DNA of 64,000 nucleotides, taken from Kitasatospora sp. GAS204B (GTDB lineage Bacteria > Actinomycetota > Actinomycetes > Streptomycetales > Streptomycetaceae). The stretch lies in contig NZ_JARZAG010000028.1 of NCBI RefSeq assembly GCF_029892155.1, positions 43,159 to 107,158 of the forward strand, in the 5' to 3' direction. Made by a program: the position numbers and the translations under genes. The notes under the pieces are model-generated. The model worked only from the letters and a program-made list of their open reading frames with translations. It did no database searches and was not told the origin of the DNA. Below are positions 42,831 to 53,194 of this stretch, piece after piece; within the stretch, counting starts at the first letter, position 1; every line of letters begins with the position of its first letter.

Positions 42831-42838
42831 GGCAGCCG

Positions 42839-42857
42839 AGCTGACGCTGGATCAGCT
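42839..42857. terminator. Possible weak hairpin between monooxygenase gene and recX
   Basis: AGCTGA and TCAGCT form a 6-bp stem around a 7-nt loop in a 39-bp space between convergent stops. The stem is short, so it is only a candidate terminator. Confidence 0.3.
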
Positions 42858-42869
42858 ACCGACGCACCG

Positions 42870-43874
42870 TCAGTCGCCGCCGAGCGACCAGTCCTCCAGC
42901 TCCTCGGCGCTCTCCCCCTCGGCGTCCAGCACCTCGCGCACCACCCGGAAGGCGAGACCCTCCGAGTAGCCGCGGCGGGCCAGCAGGCCGACCAGGCGGC
43001 GCATCCTGGCCTGCCGCTCCAAGCCCGCGGTGGTGCGCAGCTTGCGCTCGACCAGGGCTCGCGCGGTGGCCGCCTCCTCGTCCGGGTCGAGCTGCGCCAC
43101 CGCCTCCTCGACCAGCGCACCGGCCACCCCCCGGGTGCGCAGTTCCTGGGCCAGCGCCCGGCGGGCCAGCCCGCGACCGGCGTGCCGGGACTCGACCCAG
43201 GCGGCGGCGAAGGCGGCGTCGTCGATCAGGCCGACCTCCTCGAAGCGGGAGAGCACCTCCTCGGCCACCTCGTCCGGGATCTCCCGCTTGCGCAGCGCGT
43301 CGGACAACTGCTTGCGGGTGCGCGGAGTACCGGTGAGCAGGCGCAGGCAGATGTCCCGGGCCCGGGCGGCCGGATCCTGCTCCGCCGCCGCGGTTGCGCG
43401 GGAGCGGCCCGGCTCGCGCGCGGCCCGCGGCTGACCGGGCTCCCGACTCGCCCGCGAGCGCCCCCCGCGAGCGCCCCCCGTTCGCTCGCCGAAGCCGCGC
43501 TCCCCCGAGTCGCGTCGAGTGCTGCCGGACGAGGCGGCGCCGCGTCGACCGGCCCCACTGCGGGCGCGGCCGGACGACACGGACGGCTCGGCGGACGCCG
43601 CTCCCTCCTCGGCGTCCACCACCCAGTCCGGGCGCTCGCCCTCCTGCTCCCCCTTGACCGCGACGGCCTCGATCGGCCAGTCCTCGATCTGCCGACCTGG
43701 CCGCTCCGCAGGCGTCGAGCCAGGCTCGGGCGCCGATCGGGCAGCGCGACGCGGACGGTCGGCGCCGGGCTCGAGGGCGAGGTCGAAGCTCTCGCCCCCG
43801 ACGCCGCTGGCACACCAGTCGCGCGGCCCCCACTCCTCCGACTTCGCCGACTCGCCCCCCGACTCACTCCTCAT
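42870..43874 (-). CDS. recX: Regulatory protein RecX with long N-terminal extension
   Basis: RecX binds RecA filaments and limits their activity. The recognised domain occupies about residues 177-320 (RARDICLRLLTGTPRTRKQL, EVLSRFEEVGLIDDAAFA, RGLARRALAQELRTRGV). From the ATG at 43874, 7 bp after the recA stop, the protein is 334 residues, against ~150-190 for a typical RecX. The extra N-terminus is Arg/Ser/Gly/Glu-rich and surely disordered, but keeps the frame and GC bias. A shorter product from an internal start cannot be excluded. Co-transcribed with recA. Confidence 0.9.
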   Translation of the reverse strand: MRSESGGESAKSEEWGPRDWCASGVGGESFDLALEPGADRPRRAARSAPEPGSTPAERPGRQIEDWPIEAVAVKGEQEGERPDWVVDAEEGAASAEPSVSSGRARSGAGRRGAASSGSTRRDSGERGFGERTGGARGGRSRASREPGQPRAAREPGRSRATAAAEQDPAARARDICLRLLTGTPRTRKQLSDALRKREIPDEVAEEVLSRFEEVGLIDDAAFAAAWVESRHAGRGLARRALAQELRTRGVAGALVEEAVAQLDPDEEAATARALVERKLRTTAGLERQARMRRLVGLLARRGYSEGLAFRVVREVLDAEGESAEELEDWSLGGD

Positions 43875-43881
43875 CAGTCGC

Positions 43882-45012
<1,131 letters not shown>

Positions 45013-45131
45013 GGCTTCCACCCTCGGGTTCTGTGCTGTGCGCTTCATCGTCCTCGACGCTAGCGCGTCCCACCGACAATCCGCCCCGATCGGGCTCGGC
45101 CTGTGGAAAACTCGCCGGGAAACCAGTATAG

Positions 45132-45145
45132 GGAACATCAGTTCG
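45132..45145 (-). promoter_or_regulatory. SOS box (LexA operator) of recA
   Basis: Read on the minus strand: CGAACTGATGTTCC. One half (CGAAC) is perfect and the other (GTTCC) has a single mismatch to the actinobacterial SOS consensus. It lies ~120 bp upstream of the recA start in a 181-bp non-coding gap. Confidence 0.75.
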
Positions 45146-45193
45146 ATATTGATCGCACGCCCGCTCCCAGCGCACGAACCGGGCCTCAGCGGC

Positions 45194-45388
45194 TCAACGC
45201 AGCCGCGCCGAGACCCCCATCGCCTCGCAGAGCACCCGCCACACGTCCTTGGCCTCCCAGCCCGCGTCCAGCGCCTGGTGCACCGTGCGGCCGCCCAGCT
45301 CGCTCATCACGTGGTCCCGGGCGAACGACTCCGCGTACCCCGCGCCGAAGTGCTCGTCCATCCGTCGCCAGAACTCGGTCAGCCTCAT
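45194..45388 (-). CDS. DUF3046 family small protein
   Basis: A 64-residue protein with the conserved actinobacterial DUF3046 pattern: MRLTEFWRRMDEHFGAGYA, then DHVMSELGGRTVHQAL and DVWRVLCE. It is found beside recA in many actinobacteria. No signal, membrane span or catalytic motif is visible; function unknown. It may share a transcript with neighbouring genes on the minus strand but is separated from recA by the SOS-controlled promoter. Confidence 0.88.
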   Translation of the reverse strand: MRLTEFWRRMDEHFGAGYAESFARDHVMSELGGRTVHQALDAGWEAKDVWRVLCEAMGVSARLR

Positions 45389-45421
45389 GCCGCCCAGTAT
45401 CGCCCGGGCCGGTGGACCCGC

Positions 45422-46990
45422 TCAGTGCGGCAGCGCGACGATGCCCGCCCCGTAGCTGCGCCGGTCGCGGCAGAGACCGGCGCCGACCGGGCAGTTCGCC
45501 CTGGCCTGGGCGAGCAGCAGCTCGCGCAGCCGGTCCGGGCCCCAGCCCGGATGCAACGCGGCGGCCACCGCGATCGCGCCGGTGACGTGGGCGGCGCTCA
45601 TCGAGGTGCCGGCCAGCGCCGCGTACCGCCCGCCCGGCCAGTCCGAGACGATCGCGTCATCCGGCCCGCCGTCCGGGTCGCCGCCGGGGGCGGCCAGCGC
45701 GATCCGCCCGTCACCGTAGTTCGAGTAGCCGGCGATGGCGCCGGTCCTGGTGACCGCGCTGACCGACAGCACTCCGGGCAGTTCGCCGGGCAGCCGGACA
45801 CACTCGGTGCCCAGCCGGCGGTCCTGCGCCGGACCGGAGAGCCGGTCGTTGGGGCTGCGCTGGTCGACCCTGGTCCCCGCCAGGTCCTGCCCGTCGTTCC
45901 CGGCCGAGGCGACCACCAGGGCGCGGCGCTGGGCGTAGGCCACCGCGCGGCCCACCGCCAGGATCATCGCGCGCTGGTCCGGGTCCTCGGGACAGTTGTA
46001 CTTCCACGGGTCGGCGAAGTAGCTGTCGTTGACCGCCACCGCGCCGCGGTCGGCGGCCCAGAGCAGCCCGCAGACGATGTTCTCCGGGTAGTACTGCCCG
46101 AGCGGGCCGAGCAGCCGCACGGCCGCGATCCGCACCCCGGGGGCCACCCCGACCACCCCGTGGCCGTCCCGGGCCGCTCCGATCAGCCCGGCCACGTGCG
46201 TGCCGTGGCCGCTCTCGGTGACCCCGCTGTCGGGGCGCCAGGAGCCGAACCGGGCGTCGGGCCGACCGTCGGCGCAGGAGGCCGAGTCACCGGGGCTGAC
46301 CGCGTCCCGCAGGTCCGGGTGGGTGTCGTCGACCCCCGAGTCCAGGACGGCCACCAGCACCTGCCGGAGCGCCGTCTGGCGCGCGGCCTCCCGGGTGGCG
46401 GTCGACACCGGCGCGGCGAGCAGCGCGGCCGGGGCCTGGACGGTCGGCAGGCCGCCCATCATGGCGAGGTTCCAGCCGGCCTGCTCCCCGGGGTCGGGCA
46501 CGGTCGGCGTGCTGTCGCCCTCCATGCCGTCCGCCGCGTTGCCACTCGTCACGAACGCTTCGCCCGCGCGGCCGCCCCCGGTGAAGCGGTCGGCGCCCGG
46601 CAGGCGGAAGTCCCCCGAGCCGGCCAGCGCGCCGGGCGGCCCGGGCACCGTGGCGGTCCGGGTGGCCCCGACGGCGGCGATCCCGGGGCGGGCGCGCAGT
46701 CGGGCCGCGAACCGACCGTCGTTCGCGTAGGCGAGGACCGCCCCGATCTGCGGATAGTCCTGCACCACCTGGCCGCCCACCGCGCGCACGGCGCTCTGCG
46801 CGGCGGCGGCGCCCTGCGCGTCCAGCCGGTCGGCCAGCACCAGGTAGCTGAGGTAGCCGCGCCCGGCCCCGGAGAAATAGGGGACCGCGCCACCGAGCAG
46901 CAGGGCCGCCGCGAGCACGGTCGGCGCGCTGCGCAGCAGCAGCGCCCGGCGACGCAGCGGACGGCGGGAGACCAGTCGCACCTCGGCCAT
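45422..46990 (-). CDS. Membrane-anchored S8 (subtilisin-type) serine protease
   Basis: Subtilase of 522 residues from the ATG at 46990, which has GGAGGAC upstream. A twin-arginine-free basic N-terminus (SRRPLRRR) precedes a hydrophobic span at about 20-38, either signal peptide or anchor. A ~150-residue propeptide-like region follows. Catalytic triad: Asp in VLDSGVDDTHPDL, His in SGHGTHVAGLIG, Ser in AGTSMSAAHVTG; the oxyanion Asn is in ASAGND. Four cysteines lie in insertions and could form disulfides. It is 33 bp upstream of the DUF3046 gene on the same strand and divergent from the Lhr helicase. Confidence 0.92.
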   Translation of the reverse strand: MAEVRLVSRRPLRRRALLLRSAPTVLAAALLLGGAVPYFSGAGRGYLSYLVLADRLDAQGAAAAQSAVRAVGGQVVQDYPQIGAVLAYANDGRFAARLRARPGIAAVGATRTATVPGPPGALAGSGDFRLPGADRFTGGGRAGEAFVTSGNAADGMEGDSTPTVPDPGEQAGWNLAMMGGLPTVQAPAALLAAPVSTATREAARQTALRQVLVAVLDSGVDDTHPDLRDAVSPGDSASCADGRPDARFGSWRPDSGVTESGHGTHVAGLIGAARDGHGVVGVAPGVRIAAVRLLGPLGQYYPENIVCGLLWAADRGAVAVNDSYFADPWKYNCPEDPDQRAMILAVGRAVAYAQRRALVVASAGNDGQDLAGTRVDQRSPNDRLSGPAQDRRLGTECVRLPGELPGVLSVSAVTRTGAIAGYSNYGDGRIALAAPGGDPDGGPDDAIVSDWPGGRYAALAGTSMSAAHVTGAIAVAAALHPGWGPDRLRELLLAQARANCPVGAGLCRDRRSYGAGIVALPH

Positions 46991-47150
46991 CGGGTGTCCT
47001 CCGCTCCTCGGGCGGGCCTGCACGCGCCCCGCACGAAGCCTCACCCTATGAGCGGAATAAGTGATTTGCGCCTTTTATGACCTTGCCGCGCAGCCATCCG
47101 GCGGTACCCGCGCGGCCGTCGCTGTCAGTGGCAGGCGGCACCATGGGGGC

Positions 47151-50100
47151 ATGGTGGAACAGCACCCCCACTCCGACCCGCTGGCCGGCTTCGCCCCGGC
47201 CACCCGGGCCTGGTTCGAAGCCGCCTTCGACGGCCCGACCAGCGCCCAGGCCGGTGCCTGGGCGGCCATCCGCGAGCGGGCCGACGTGCTGGTGGTGGCC
47301 CCCACCGGCTCCGGCAAGACGCTGGCCGCCTTCCTCTCCGCCCTGGACCACCTCAGCAGCACCCCACCGCCCGCCGAGCCCCGCAAGCGGCTGCGGGTCC
47401 TCTACGTCTCCCCGCTGAAGGCCCTCGCCGTCGACGTCGAGCGGAACCTGCGCGCGCCGCTGGCCGGCCTGCGCCAGGCATCGATCCGGCTCGGCCTGCC
47501 CGAGCCCGAGGTGCAGGTCGGCATCCGCTCGGGCGACACCCCGGCAGCCGACCGGCGCAAGTTCCAGAGCCACCCGCCCGACATCCTGATCACCACCCCC
47601 GAGTCCCTCTTCCTGCTGCTCACCTCCGCCTCCCGGGAGGCGCTGCGCGGGATCGACACGGTGATCCTGGACGAGGTGCACGCCGTGGCCGGCACCAAGC
47701 GCGGCGCCCACCTGGCGCTCAGCCTGGAGCGGCTGGACCAGCTGCTGGAGCGCCCGGCCCGCCGGATCGGCCTGTCCGCCACCGTCCGCCCGGTCGAGGA
47801 GGTGGCCCGCTTCCTGAGCCCGCAGCGCGGCGCGACCATCGTGCAGCCGCCCTCCGCCAAGGAGTTCGACCTCTCCGTGGTGGTCCCGGTCGCCGACCTG
47901 GCCGAGCTCTCGCCGAACCCGTCGACCGACGATCCGGCGGCAAAGGCCTCGATCTGGCCGCACGTCGAGGAGCGGATCGTCGACCTGGTCCAGGCCCACC
48001 GCTCGACCATCGTCTTCGCCAACTCCCGCCGGCTGGCCGAGCGCCTGTGCAACCGGCTGAACGAGATCGCCCACGAGCGGGCCACCGGCACCCCGCTGCC
48101 CGAGGCGCACGCCCCCGCCCAGCTGATGGCCGAGGCCGGCGCCGCCAAGGGCGCCCCGCCGGTGCTCGCCCGGGCCCACCACGGCTCGGTCTCCAAGGAG
48201 CAGCGCGCCCTGGTGGAGGAGGAGCTGAAGGCCGGCCGGCTGCCCGCCGTGGTGGCCACCTCCAGCCTCGAGCTGGGCATCGACATGGGTGCGGTCGACC
48301 TGGTGGTCCAGGTCGAGTCGCCGCCCTCGGTCGCCTCCGGCCTGCAGCGGGTCGGCCGGGCCGGCCACCAGGTCGGCGCGGTCTCCACCGGAGTGGTCTT
48401 CCCCAAGTACCGCGGTGACCTGGTGCAGTCCGCCGTCGTCGTCGAGCGGATGCGGGCCGGGCGGATCGAGGCCCTGCGGGTGCCGCGCAACCCGCTGGAC
48501 GTGCTGGCCCAGCAGTTGGTGGCGATCACCGCGCTGGACACCTGGGACGTGGACGAGCTGCTCACCCTGGTCCGCCAGGCCGCCCCGTTCGCCACCCTGC
48601 CGCAGTCCGCCTTCGACTCGGTACTCGACATGCTGGCCGGCCGCTACCCCTCGGACGCCTTCGCCGAGCTGCGCCCCCGGCTGGTCTGGGACCGGGTCGC
48701 CGGCACCGTCACCGGCCGCCCCGGCGCTCAGCGGCTGGCCGTCACCTCCGGCGGCACCATCCCCGACCGGGGCCTGTTCGGCGTCTTCATCGCCGGCTCC
48801 AACGCATCCGATGCCAAATCCGCGAAGAAGGGCGGCGGCCGGGTCGGCGAGCTGGACGAGGAGATGGTCTACGAGTCCAGGGTCGGCGACGTCTTCACCC
48901 TGGGCACCAGTTCCTGGCGGATCCAGGAGATCACCCACGACAAGGTGCTGGTCACCCCCGCTCCGGGCGTGCCGGGGCGGCTGCCGTTCTGGAAGGGCGA
49001 CTCGCTCGGCCGCCCGCTGGAGCTGGGTCGGGCGCTGGGCGCCTTCGTCCGCGAGCTGGGCGGCCTGCCCGAGCCCGAGGCCAAGGCGCGCCTGCTGGGC
49101 GCCGGCCTGGACGACTGGGCGGCCGGCAACCTGCTCGGCTACCTGGCCGAGCAGCGCCAGGCAGCCGGCCACCTGCCGGACGACCGCACCATCGTGGTCG
49201 AGCGGTTCCGCGACGAGCTGGGCGACTGGCGGATCGTCATCCACTCCCCGTTCGGCGCCCAGGTGCACGCCCCCTGGGCGCTGGCGCTCGGCGCCCGGCT
49301 GCGCGAGCGCCACGGCCTGGACCCGCAGGTGATGCACGGCGACGACGGCATCGTGCTCCGGCTGCCCGATGCCGACCTGCTCGCCCCTGACTTCGATTTC
49401 GGGGGCCCGTCAGCCGCGGCTCCCTCACCTGACGAGGCGCCGGTCGGTGCCGACGCCGCGCTCTTCGACCCCACCGAGATCGAGCAGCTGGTCACCGACC
49501 AGGTCGGCGGCTCGGCGCTGTTCGCCTCCCGGTTCCGCGAGTGCGCGGGGCGCGCCCTGCTGCTGCCCCGGCGCAGCCCCGGCAAGCGCACCCCGCTCTG
49601 GCAGCAGCGCCAGCGGGCCGCCCAGCTGCTGGAGGTGGCCGGCGAGTTCGGCTCCTTCCCGATCGTGCTGGAGGCGGTCCGCGAGTGCCTCCAGGACGTC
49701 TTCGACCTGCCCGGCCTGGTCGAGTTGATGCGCGACCTGGAGTCGCGCGCCGTGCGCCTGGTCGAAGTCACCACCCCCGAGCCCTCCCCCTTCGCCCGCT
49801 CGCTGCTCTTCGGCTACGTCGCCCAGTACCTCTACGAGGGCGACTCCCCGCTCGCCGAGCGCCGGGCCGCCGCGCTCGCGCTGGACTCCCGGCTGCTCGC
49901 CGAGCTGCTCGGCCAGGCCGAGCTGCGGGAGCTGATCGACCCCGCGGTGCTCGCCGAGCTGGAGGCGGAGCTGCAGCGGCTCACCCCGGAGCGCCGGATC
50001 AAGGACGTCGAAGGGGTCGCCGACGCGCTGCGCCTGCTCGGCCCGCTCAGCACCGCGGAGCTGGCCGCGCGCGGCGCCGAGCCCCAGTGGCCCACCGAGC

Positions 50101-51815
50101 TGCAGGCCGCCCGTCGGGCCATCCAGGTCAAGATCGCCGGCGAGCAGCGCTGGGCCGCCATCGAGGACGCCGGGCGGCTCAGCGACGCGCTCGGCACCCC
50201 CCTGCCGGTCGGCATCCCCGAGGCCTTCACCGAGCCGGTCAAGGACCCGCTCGGCGATCTGCTGGCCCGCCACGCCCGCACCAACGGCCCGTTCACCGCC
50301 CAGCGGGCCGCCACCCGGTTCGGGCTGGGCACCGCCGTGGTGACGGGCGCGCTGCAGCGGCTGACGGCCGCCGGGCGCCTGGTGGCCGGCGAGTTCCGCC
50401 CGGTGGAGGCCGGCGGCACCGGCGAGCCCGAGTGGTGCGACGCGCAGACCCTGCGCCGGCTGCGCCGCCGTTCGCTGGCCGCGCTGCGCCAGGAGGTCGA
50501 GGCGGTGCCACCGCGCGCGCTGGCCGCCTTCCTGCCCCAGTGGCAGCATCTGAGCGGTCATCAGCTGCGTGGCGAGGACGGCCTGTTCCGGGTGGTCGAG
50601 CAGCTCCAGGGCGCCGCCGTGCCCGCCTCCGCCCTGGAGCGGTTGATCCTCCCCGGCCGGCTGAGCGACTACCAGCCCGCCCTGCTGGACAAGCTGATGG
50701 CCGACGGCGAGATCGGCTGGTCGGGCGCCGGGGCGCTGCCCGGCAAGGACGGCTGGATCAGCCTGCACCTGGCCGAGAACGCCGACCTGCTGCGCCCCGA
50801 GCCACTCCCGCTGACCCTCACCCCGCAGCACGAGGCGCTGCTCCAGGCGCTCTCCAGCGGCTATGGAGTCCTCTTCGAGCAGCTGCGCGGGCAACTGCCG
50901 GACGAGCCGCCGGCCGAGCTGGTGACGGCGCTCTGGGACCTGGTCTGGGCCGGGCGGATCACCAACGACACGCTCGGCCCGGTGCGCGCGCTGCTCGGCT
51001 CGGCCCGTACGGCGGGCGCCACCGCGCACCGGGCGCCGCGCGGTGTCCCGCGCGGACGCTACGGCGCGCTGGGCCGCACCCCGGCCAGGCCCGCCGACCC
51101 GACGGTGGGCGGCCGCTGGTCGCTGCTGCCCGAACCGGCCGAGCCGACCGCCCGGGCCGCCGCCCAGGCCCAGGTGCTGCTGGACCGGCACGGGGTGCTC
51201 ACCCGGGGCACCGCGCAAGCCGAGCGGGTCCAGGGCGGCTTCGCGGCGGTCTACCGGGTGCTCTCGGCTTTCGAGGAGCGCGGCCGGGCCCGCCGCGGCT
51301 ATCTGGTCGAGGGGCTCGGCGGCGCCCAGTTCGCGCTGGACGGCGCGGTGGACCGGCTGCGCTCGGTCAGCGGCCGGTTGGAGCGGGCCGCCACCGACTG
51401 GCCCGGTGCCGCCGGCCCGGCGGCGGCCGAGCCTGCCCAGCCGCAGACCCAGCTGCTGGCCGCGGCGGACCCGGCCAACGCCTACGGGGCCGCGCTGCCC
51501 TGGCCCGAACCACCGGGCGAGCAGGCCACCGCGCACCGCCCGGGCCGCAAGGCCGGGGCGCTGGTGGTGCTGGTCGACGGTGATCTCACGCTCTACCTGG
51601 AGCGCGGCGGCAAATCGCTGCTCTGCTGGACCGAGGACGAGACGGTCCTGACGGCAGCGGTGCGGGCCCTGGCCGAGGCGGTGCGGCGCGGCCGGCTCAG
51701 CGGGCTCACGGTGGAGCGGGCCAACGGCGAGGCGGCGCTGGGTTCAGCGCTGGGCGCCGTCCTGGAGGCCGGCGGCTTCCATGCCACCCCGCGCGGGCTG
51801 CGGCTGCGCGGTTAG
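47151..51815 (+). CDS. lhr: Lhr-family large ATP-dependent helicase
   Basis: Superfamily-2 helicase of 1,554 residues, the usual giant size for actinobacterial Lhr. Walker A is APTGSGKTLAAF, the DEAH-type box is DEVHAV, motif III LSATVRPVEE, motif VI QRVGRAGHQVG. The helicase core covers about the first 850 residues; the rest is the Lhr-CTD with winged-helix and beta-barrel parts. Relatives in mycobacteria act in DNA repair, including mitomycin resistance. Start at the ATG at 47151; an upstream GTG lies in the divergent promoter. Its last ~70 bp overlap a small gene on the other strand. Confidence 0.95.
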   Translation: MVEQHPHSDPLAGFAPATRAWFEAAFDGPTSAQAGAWAAIRERADVLVVAPTGSGKTLAAFLSALDHLSSTPPPAEPRKRLRVLYVSPLKALAVDVERNLRAPLAGLRQASIRLGLPEPEVQVGIRSGDTPAADRRKFQSHPPDILITTPESLFLLLTSASREALRGIDTVILDEVHAVAGTKRGAHLALSLERLDQLLERPARRIGLSATVRPVEEVARFLSPQRGATIVQPPSAKEFDLSVVVPVADLAELSPNPSTDDPAAKASIWPHVEERIVDLVQAHRSTIVFANSRRLAERLCNRLNEIAHERATGTPLPEAHAPAQLMAEAGAAKGAPPVLARAHHGSVSKEQRALVEEELKAGRLPAVVATSSLELGIDMGAVDLVVQVESPPSVASGLQRVGRAGHQVGAVSTGVVFPKYRGDLVQSAVVVERMRAGRIEALRVPRNPLDVLAQQLVAITALDTWDVDELLTLVRQAAPFATLPQSAFDSVLDMLAGRYPSDAFAELRPRLVWDRVAGTVTGRPGAQRLAVTSGGTIPDRGLFGVFIAGSNASDAKSAKKGGGRVGELDEEMVYESRVGDVFTLGTSSWRIQEITHDKVLVTPAPGVPGRLPFWKGDSLGRPLELGRALGAFVRELGGLPEPEAKARLLGAGLDDWAAGNLLGYLAEQRQAAGHLPDDRTIVVERFRDELGDWRIVIHSPFGAQVHAPWALALGARLRERHGLDPQVMHGDDGIVLRLPDADLLAPDFDFGGPSAAAPSPDEAPVGADAALFDPTEIEQLVTDQVGGSALFASRFRECAGRALLLPRRSPGKRTPLWQQRQRAAQLLEVAGEFGSFPIVLEAVRECLQDVFDLPGLVELMRDLESRAVRLVEVTTPEPSPFARSLLFGYVAQYLYEGDSPLAERRAAALALDSRLLAELLGQAELRELIDPAVLAELEAELQRLTPERRIKDVEGVADALRLLGPLSTAELAARGAEPQWPTELQAARRAIQVKIAGEQRWAAIEDAGRLSDALGTPLPVGIPEAFTEPVKDPLGDLLARHARTNGPFTAQRAATRFGLGTAVVTGALQRLTAAGRLVAGEFRPVEAGGTGEPEWCDAQTLRRLRRRSLAALRQEVEAVPPRALAAFLPQWQHLSGHQLRGEDGLFRVVEQLQGAAVPASALERLILPGRLSDYQPALLDKLMADGEIGWSGAGALPGKDGWISLHLAENADLLRPEPLPLTLTPQHEALLQALSSGYGVLFEQLRGQLPDEPPAELVTALWDLVWAGRITNDTLGPVRALLGSARTAGATAHRAPRGVPRGRYGALGRTPARPADPTVGGRWSLLPEPAEPTARAAAQAQVLLDRHGVLTRGTAQAERVQGGFAAVYRVLSAFEERGRARRGYLVEGLGGAQFALDGAVDRLRSVSGRLERAATDWPGAAGPAAAEPAQPQTQLLAAADPANAYGAALPWPEPPGEQATAHRPGRKAGALVVLVDGDLTLYLERGGKSLLCWTEDETVLTAAVRALAEAVRRGRLSGLTVERANGEAALGSALGAVLEAGGFHATPRGLRLRG

Positions 51816-52079
51816 TCGGCGCCGGGGGCGCACCGGCTGCCGGTCGCTGTGCACCGGCAGCACGCCCAGGCCCCAACCGCCCAGCGTGAGCAGGGCGAAC
51901 AGTGCACCGGACCCGCCAGGGACGGCTCCTTCGGGCAGCAACCACCAGCACAGGGCGCCGGTGATCACGGTGCCCAGCAGCAGGAACGACACCAGTCGAC
52001 GCGGATCGCGCGCAGGCGATAACCGTCGAGCGCCACGGCCTATTCGGCCGGCAGGTCCACCTTCGGTCGACCGGTGCAC
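51744..52079 (-). CDS. Small membrane protein with a TTA codon
   Basis: A 111-residue protein. The GTG at 52079 has AAGGAG 7 nt upstream. A basic N-terminus leads to two membrane spans (VSFLLLGTVITGALCWWLLP and GALFALLTLGGWGLGVLPV), then a basic, polar tail. Codon 20 is TTA (52020-52022), which in streptomycetes implies dependence on the bldA tRNA and expression late in growth. The last 72 bp run antisense to the 3' end of the Lhr gene. A GTG at codon 30 would avoid the TTA, but has no ribosome-binding site that I can see. Function unknown. Confidence 0.68.
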   Translation of the reverse strand: MHRSTEGGPAGRIGRGARRLSPARDPRRLVSFLLLGTVITGALCWWLLPEGAVPGGSGALFALLTLGGWGLGVLPVHSDRQPVRPRRRLTAQPQPARGGMEAAGLQDGAQR

Positions 52080-52118
52080 GCGTGACTCCTTCTCTCGGCC
52101 CCCCTGTGCAGGGCGAGG

Positions 52119-52487
52119 TCAGGCAGCGACGACGTCCACAGCCGCGGCCTTGGGAGTGATCGAGCTCATCCGGTCGCCCGGCGCCGGCAACGGCACGGGC
52201 TCCAACACCGGACGCAGCATGCCGTCCTCGGAGAGCGCGGCCATCGCGGCGAGTTCGGCCAGCGACAGTTCGTCGCTCACCTCGCGCATGACCTCGGACA
52301 TCCGGACGTCGAGCGCGTCGCAGATCGCTGAGAGCAGTTCGGAGGAGGCCTCCTTCTGCCCACGCTCGACCTCGGAAAGGTAGCCGAGCGAGACTCGTGC
52401 GGCGGCCGACACCTCTCGCAGAGTGCGGCCCTGGCGCTGGCGCTGCCGACGCAGGACGTCACCCAAGAGGCGACGGAGCAGGATCAT
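52119..52487 (-). CDS. clgR: ClgR, activator of Clp protease genes (XRE-type)
   Basis: Helix-turn-helix activator of clpP, lon and other stress genes, 122 residues. The ATG at 52487 has GGAGGGAG upstream. The HTH domain is MILLRRLLGDVLRRQRQRQ, then REVSAAARVSLGYLSEVERG, nearly diagnostic of ClgR. The C-terminus ends AVDVVAA; a terminal Ala-Ala is the known tag by which Clp protease degrades ClgR, giving a feedback loop. It lies between the small membrane protein and cinA on the same strand, its usual place in streptomycetes. Confidence 0.94.
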   Translation of the reverse strand: MILLRRLLGDVLRRQRQRQGRTLREVSAAARVSLGYLSEVERGQKEASSELLSAICDALDVRMSEVMREVSDELSLAELAAMAALSEDGMLRPVLEPVPLPAPGDRMSSITPKAAAVDVVAA

Positions 52488-52681
52488 CGGTGGCTCCCTC
52501 CTCGGACTGCGGATCGAGATGTCACGTCCCCACCGTACCGCCTTGCCCGCTTCGTGTGCGGGGACCGTGGTCGTGTTCACTCTGGGCTGCAAGCCTCTCC
52601 CCTCCCCTGTTGTTCCCGCCCCGGGCGCGGGCAAGCCCCTTCGCTGAGAGGTTGCCCGGATTCTGCCTGTTCAGGCGTTGT

Positions 52682-53194
52682 TCAGCTGACGCCTGTGGTG
52701 CCGGTAGCGCTCTGCTCGGTCGCGATCCGGTCCAGGAACAGCTCCAGAGCCCCGGCCACGGCCTTTCGTCGGATTGTGGCACGGTCCCCCGACAGCCGGG
52801 GCGATGTCGCGACAGTTCCCCCCGGACCAGCGAAACCGAGATGTACTGTGCCGACTTCGTGGCCGTCCTGTTCGGTCGGCCCGGCCACGCCCGTGGTCGC
52901 CAGCCCGTAGGTGGCGCCGAGCAGTCGGCGCACGCCTTCGGCCATCTGTCGGGCCACCACCGGGTGCACCGGCCCCTCGATCGCGAGCAGCCCCTCGTCC
53001 ACGCCCAGCACCGAGGCCTTCAGCTCGGTGGCGTACGCGGTGACCGAGCCGCGGAAGGTCTCCGAGGCGCCGGGCACCTCCACCAGCCGCGCGGCCAGCA
53101 GACCGCCGGTCAGCGACTCGGCGACCGCCAGGGTGGCACCCAGCGCGCGCAGCTCGGCGTGGACCCGCTCGGCCGGCGGCATGAACTCGGTCAT
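52682..53194 (-). CDS. cinA: CinA C-terminal-domain protein (NMN amidohydrolase, PncC type)
   Basis: A 170-residue stand-alone CinA C-terminal domain that deamidates nicotinamide mononucleotide. Motifs are LAVAESLTGGLLAARL, TEVPG-like VEVPGASETFRGSVTAY, and LATTGVAGPTEQDG. The ATG overlaps the pgsA stop (ATGA), so translation is coupled. The N-terminal MoCF-like domain of full CinA is absent, as in other actinobacterial homologues. It is third in the rimO-pgsA-cinA operon. Confidence 0.94.
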   Translation of the reverse strand: MTEFMPPAERVHAELRALGATLAVAESLTGGLLAARLVEVPGASETFRGSVTAYATELKASVLGVDEGLLAIEGPVHPVVARQMAEGVRRLLGATYGLATTGVAGPTEQDGHEVGTVHLGFAGPGGTVATSPRLSGDRATIRRKAVAGALELFLDRIATEQSATGTTGVS

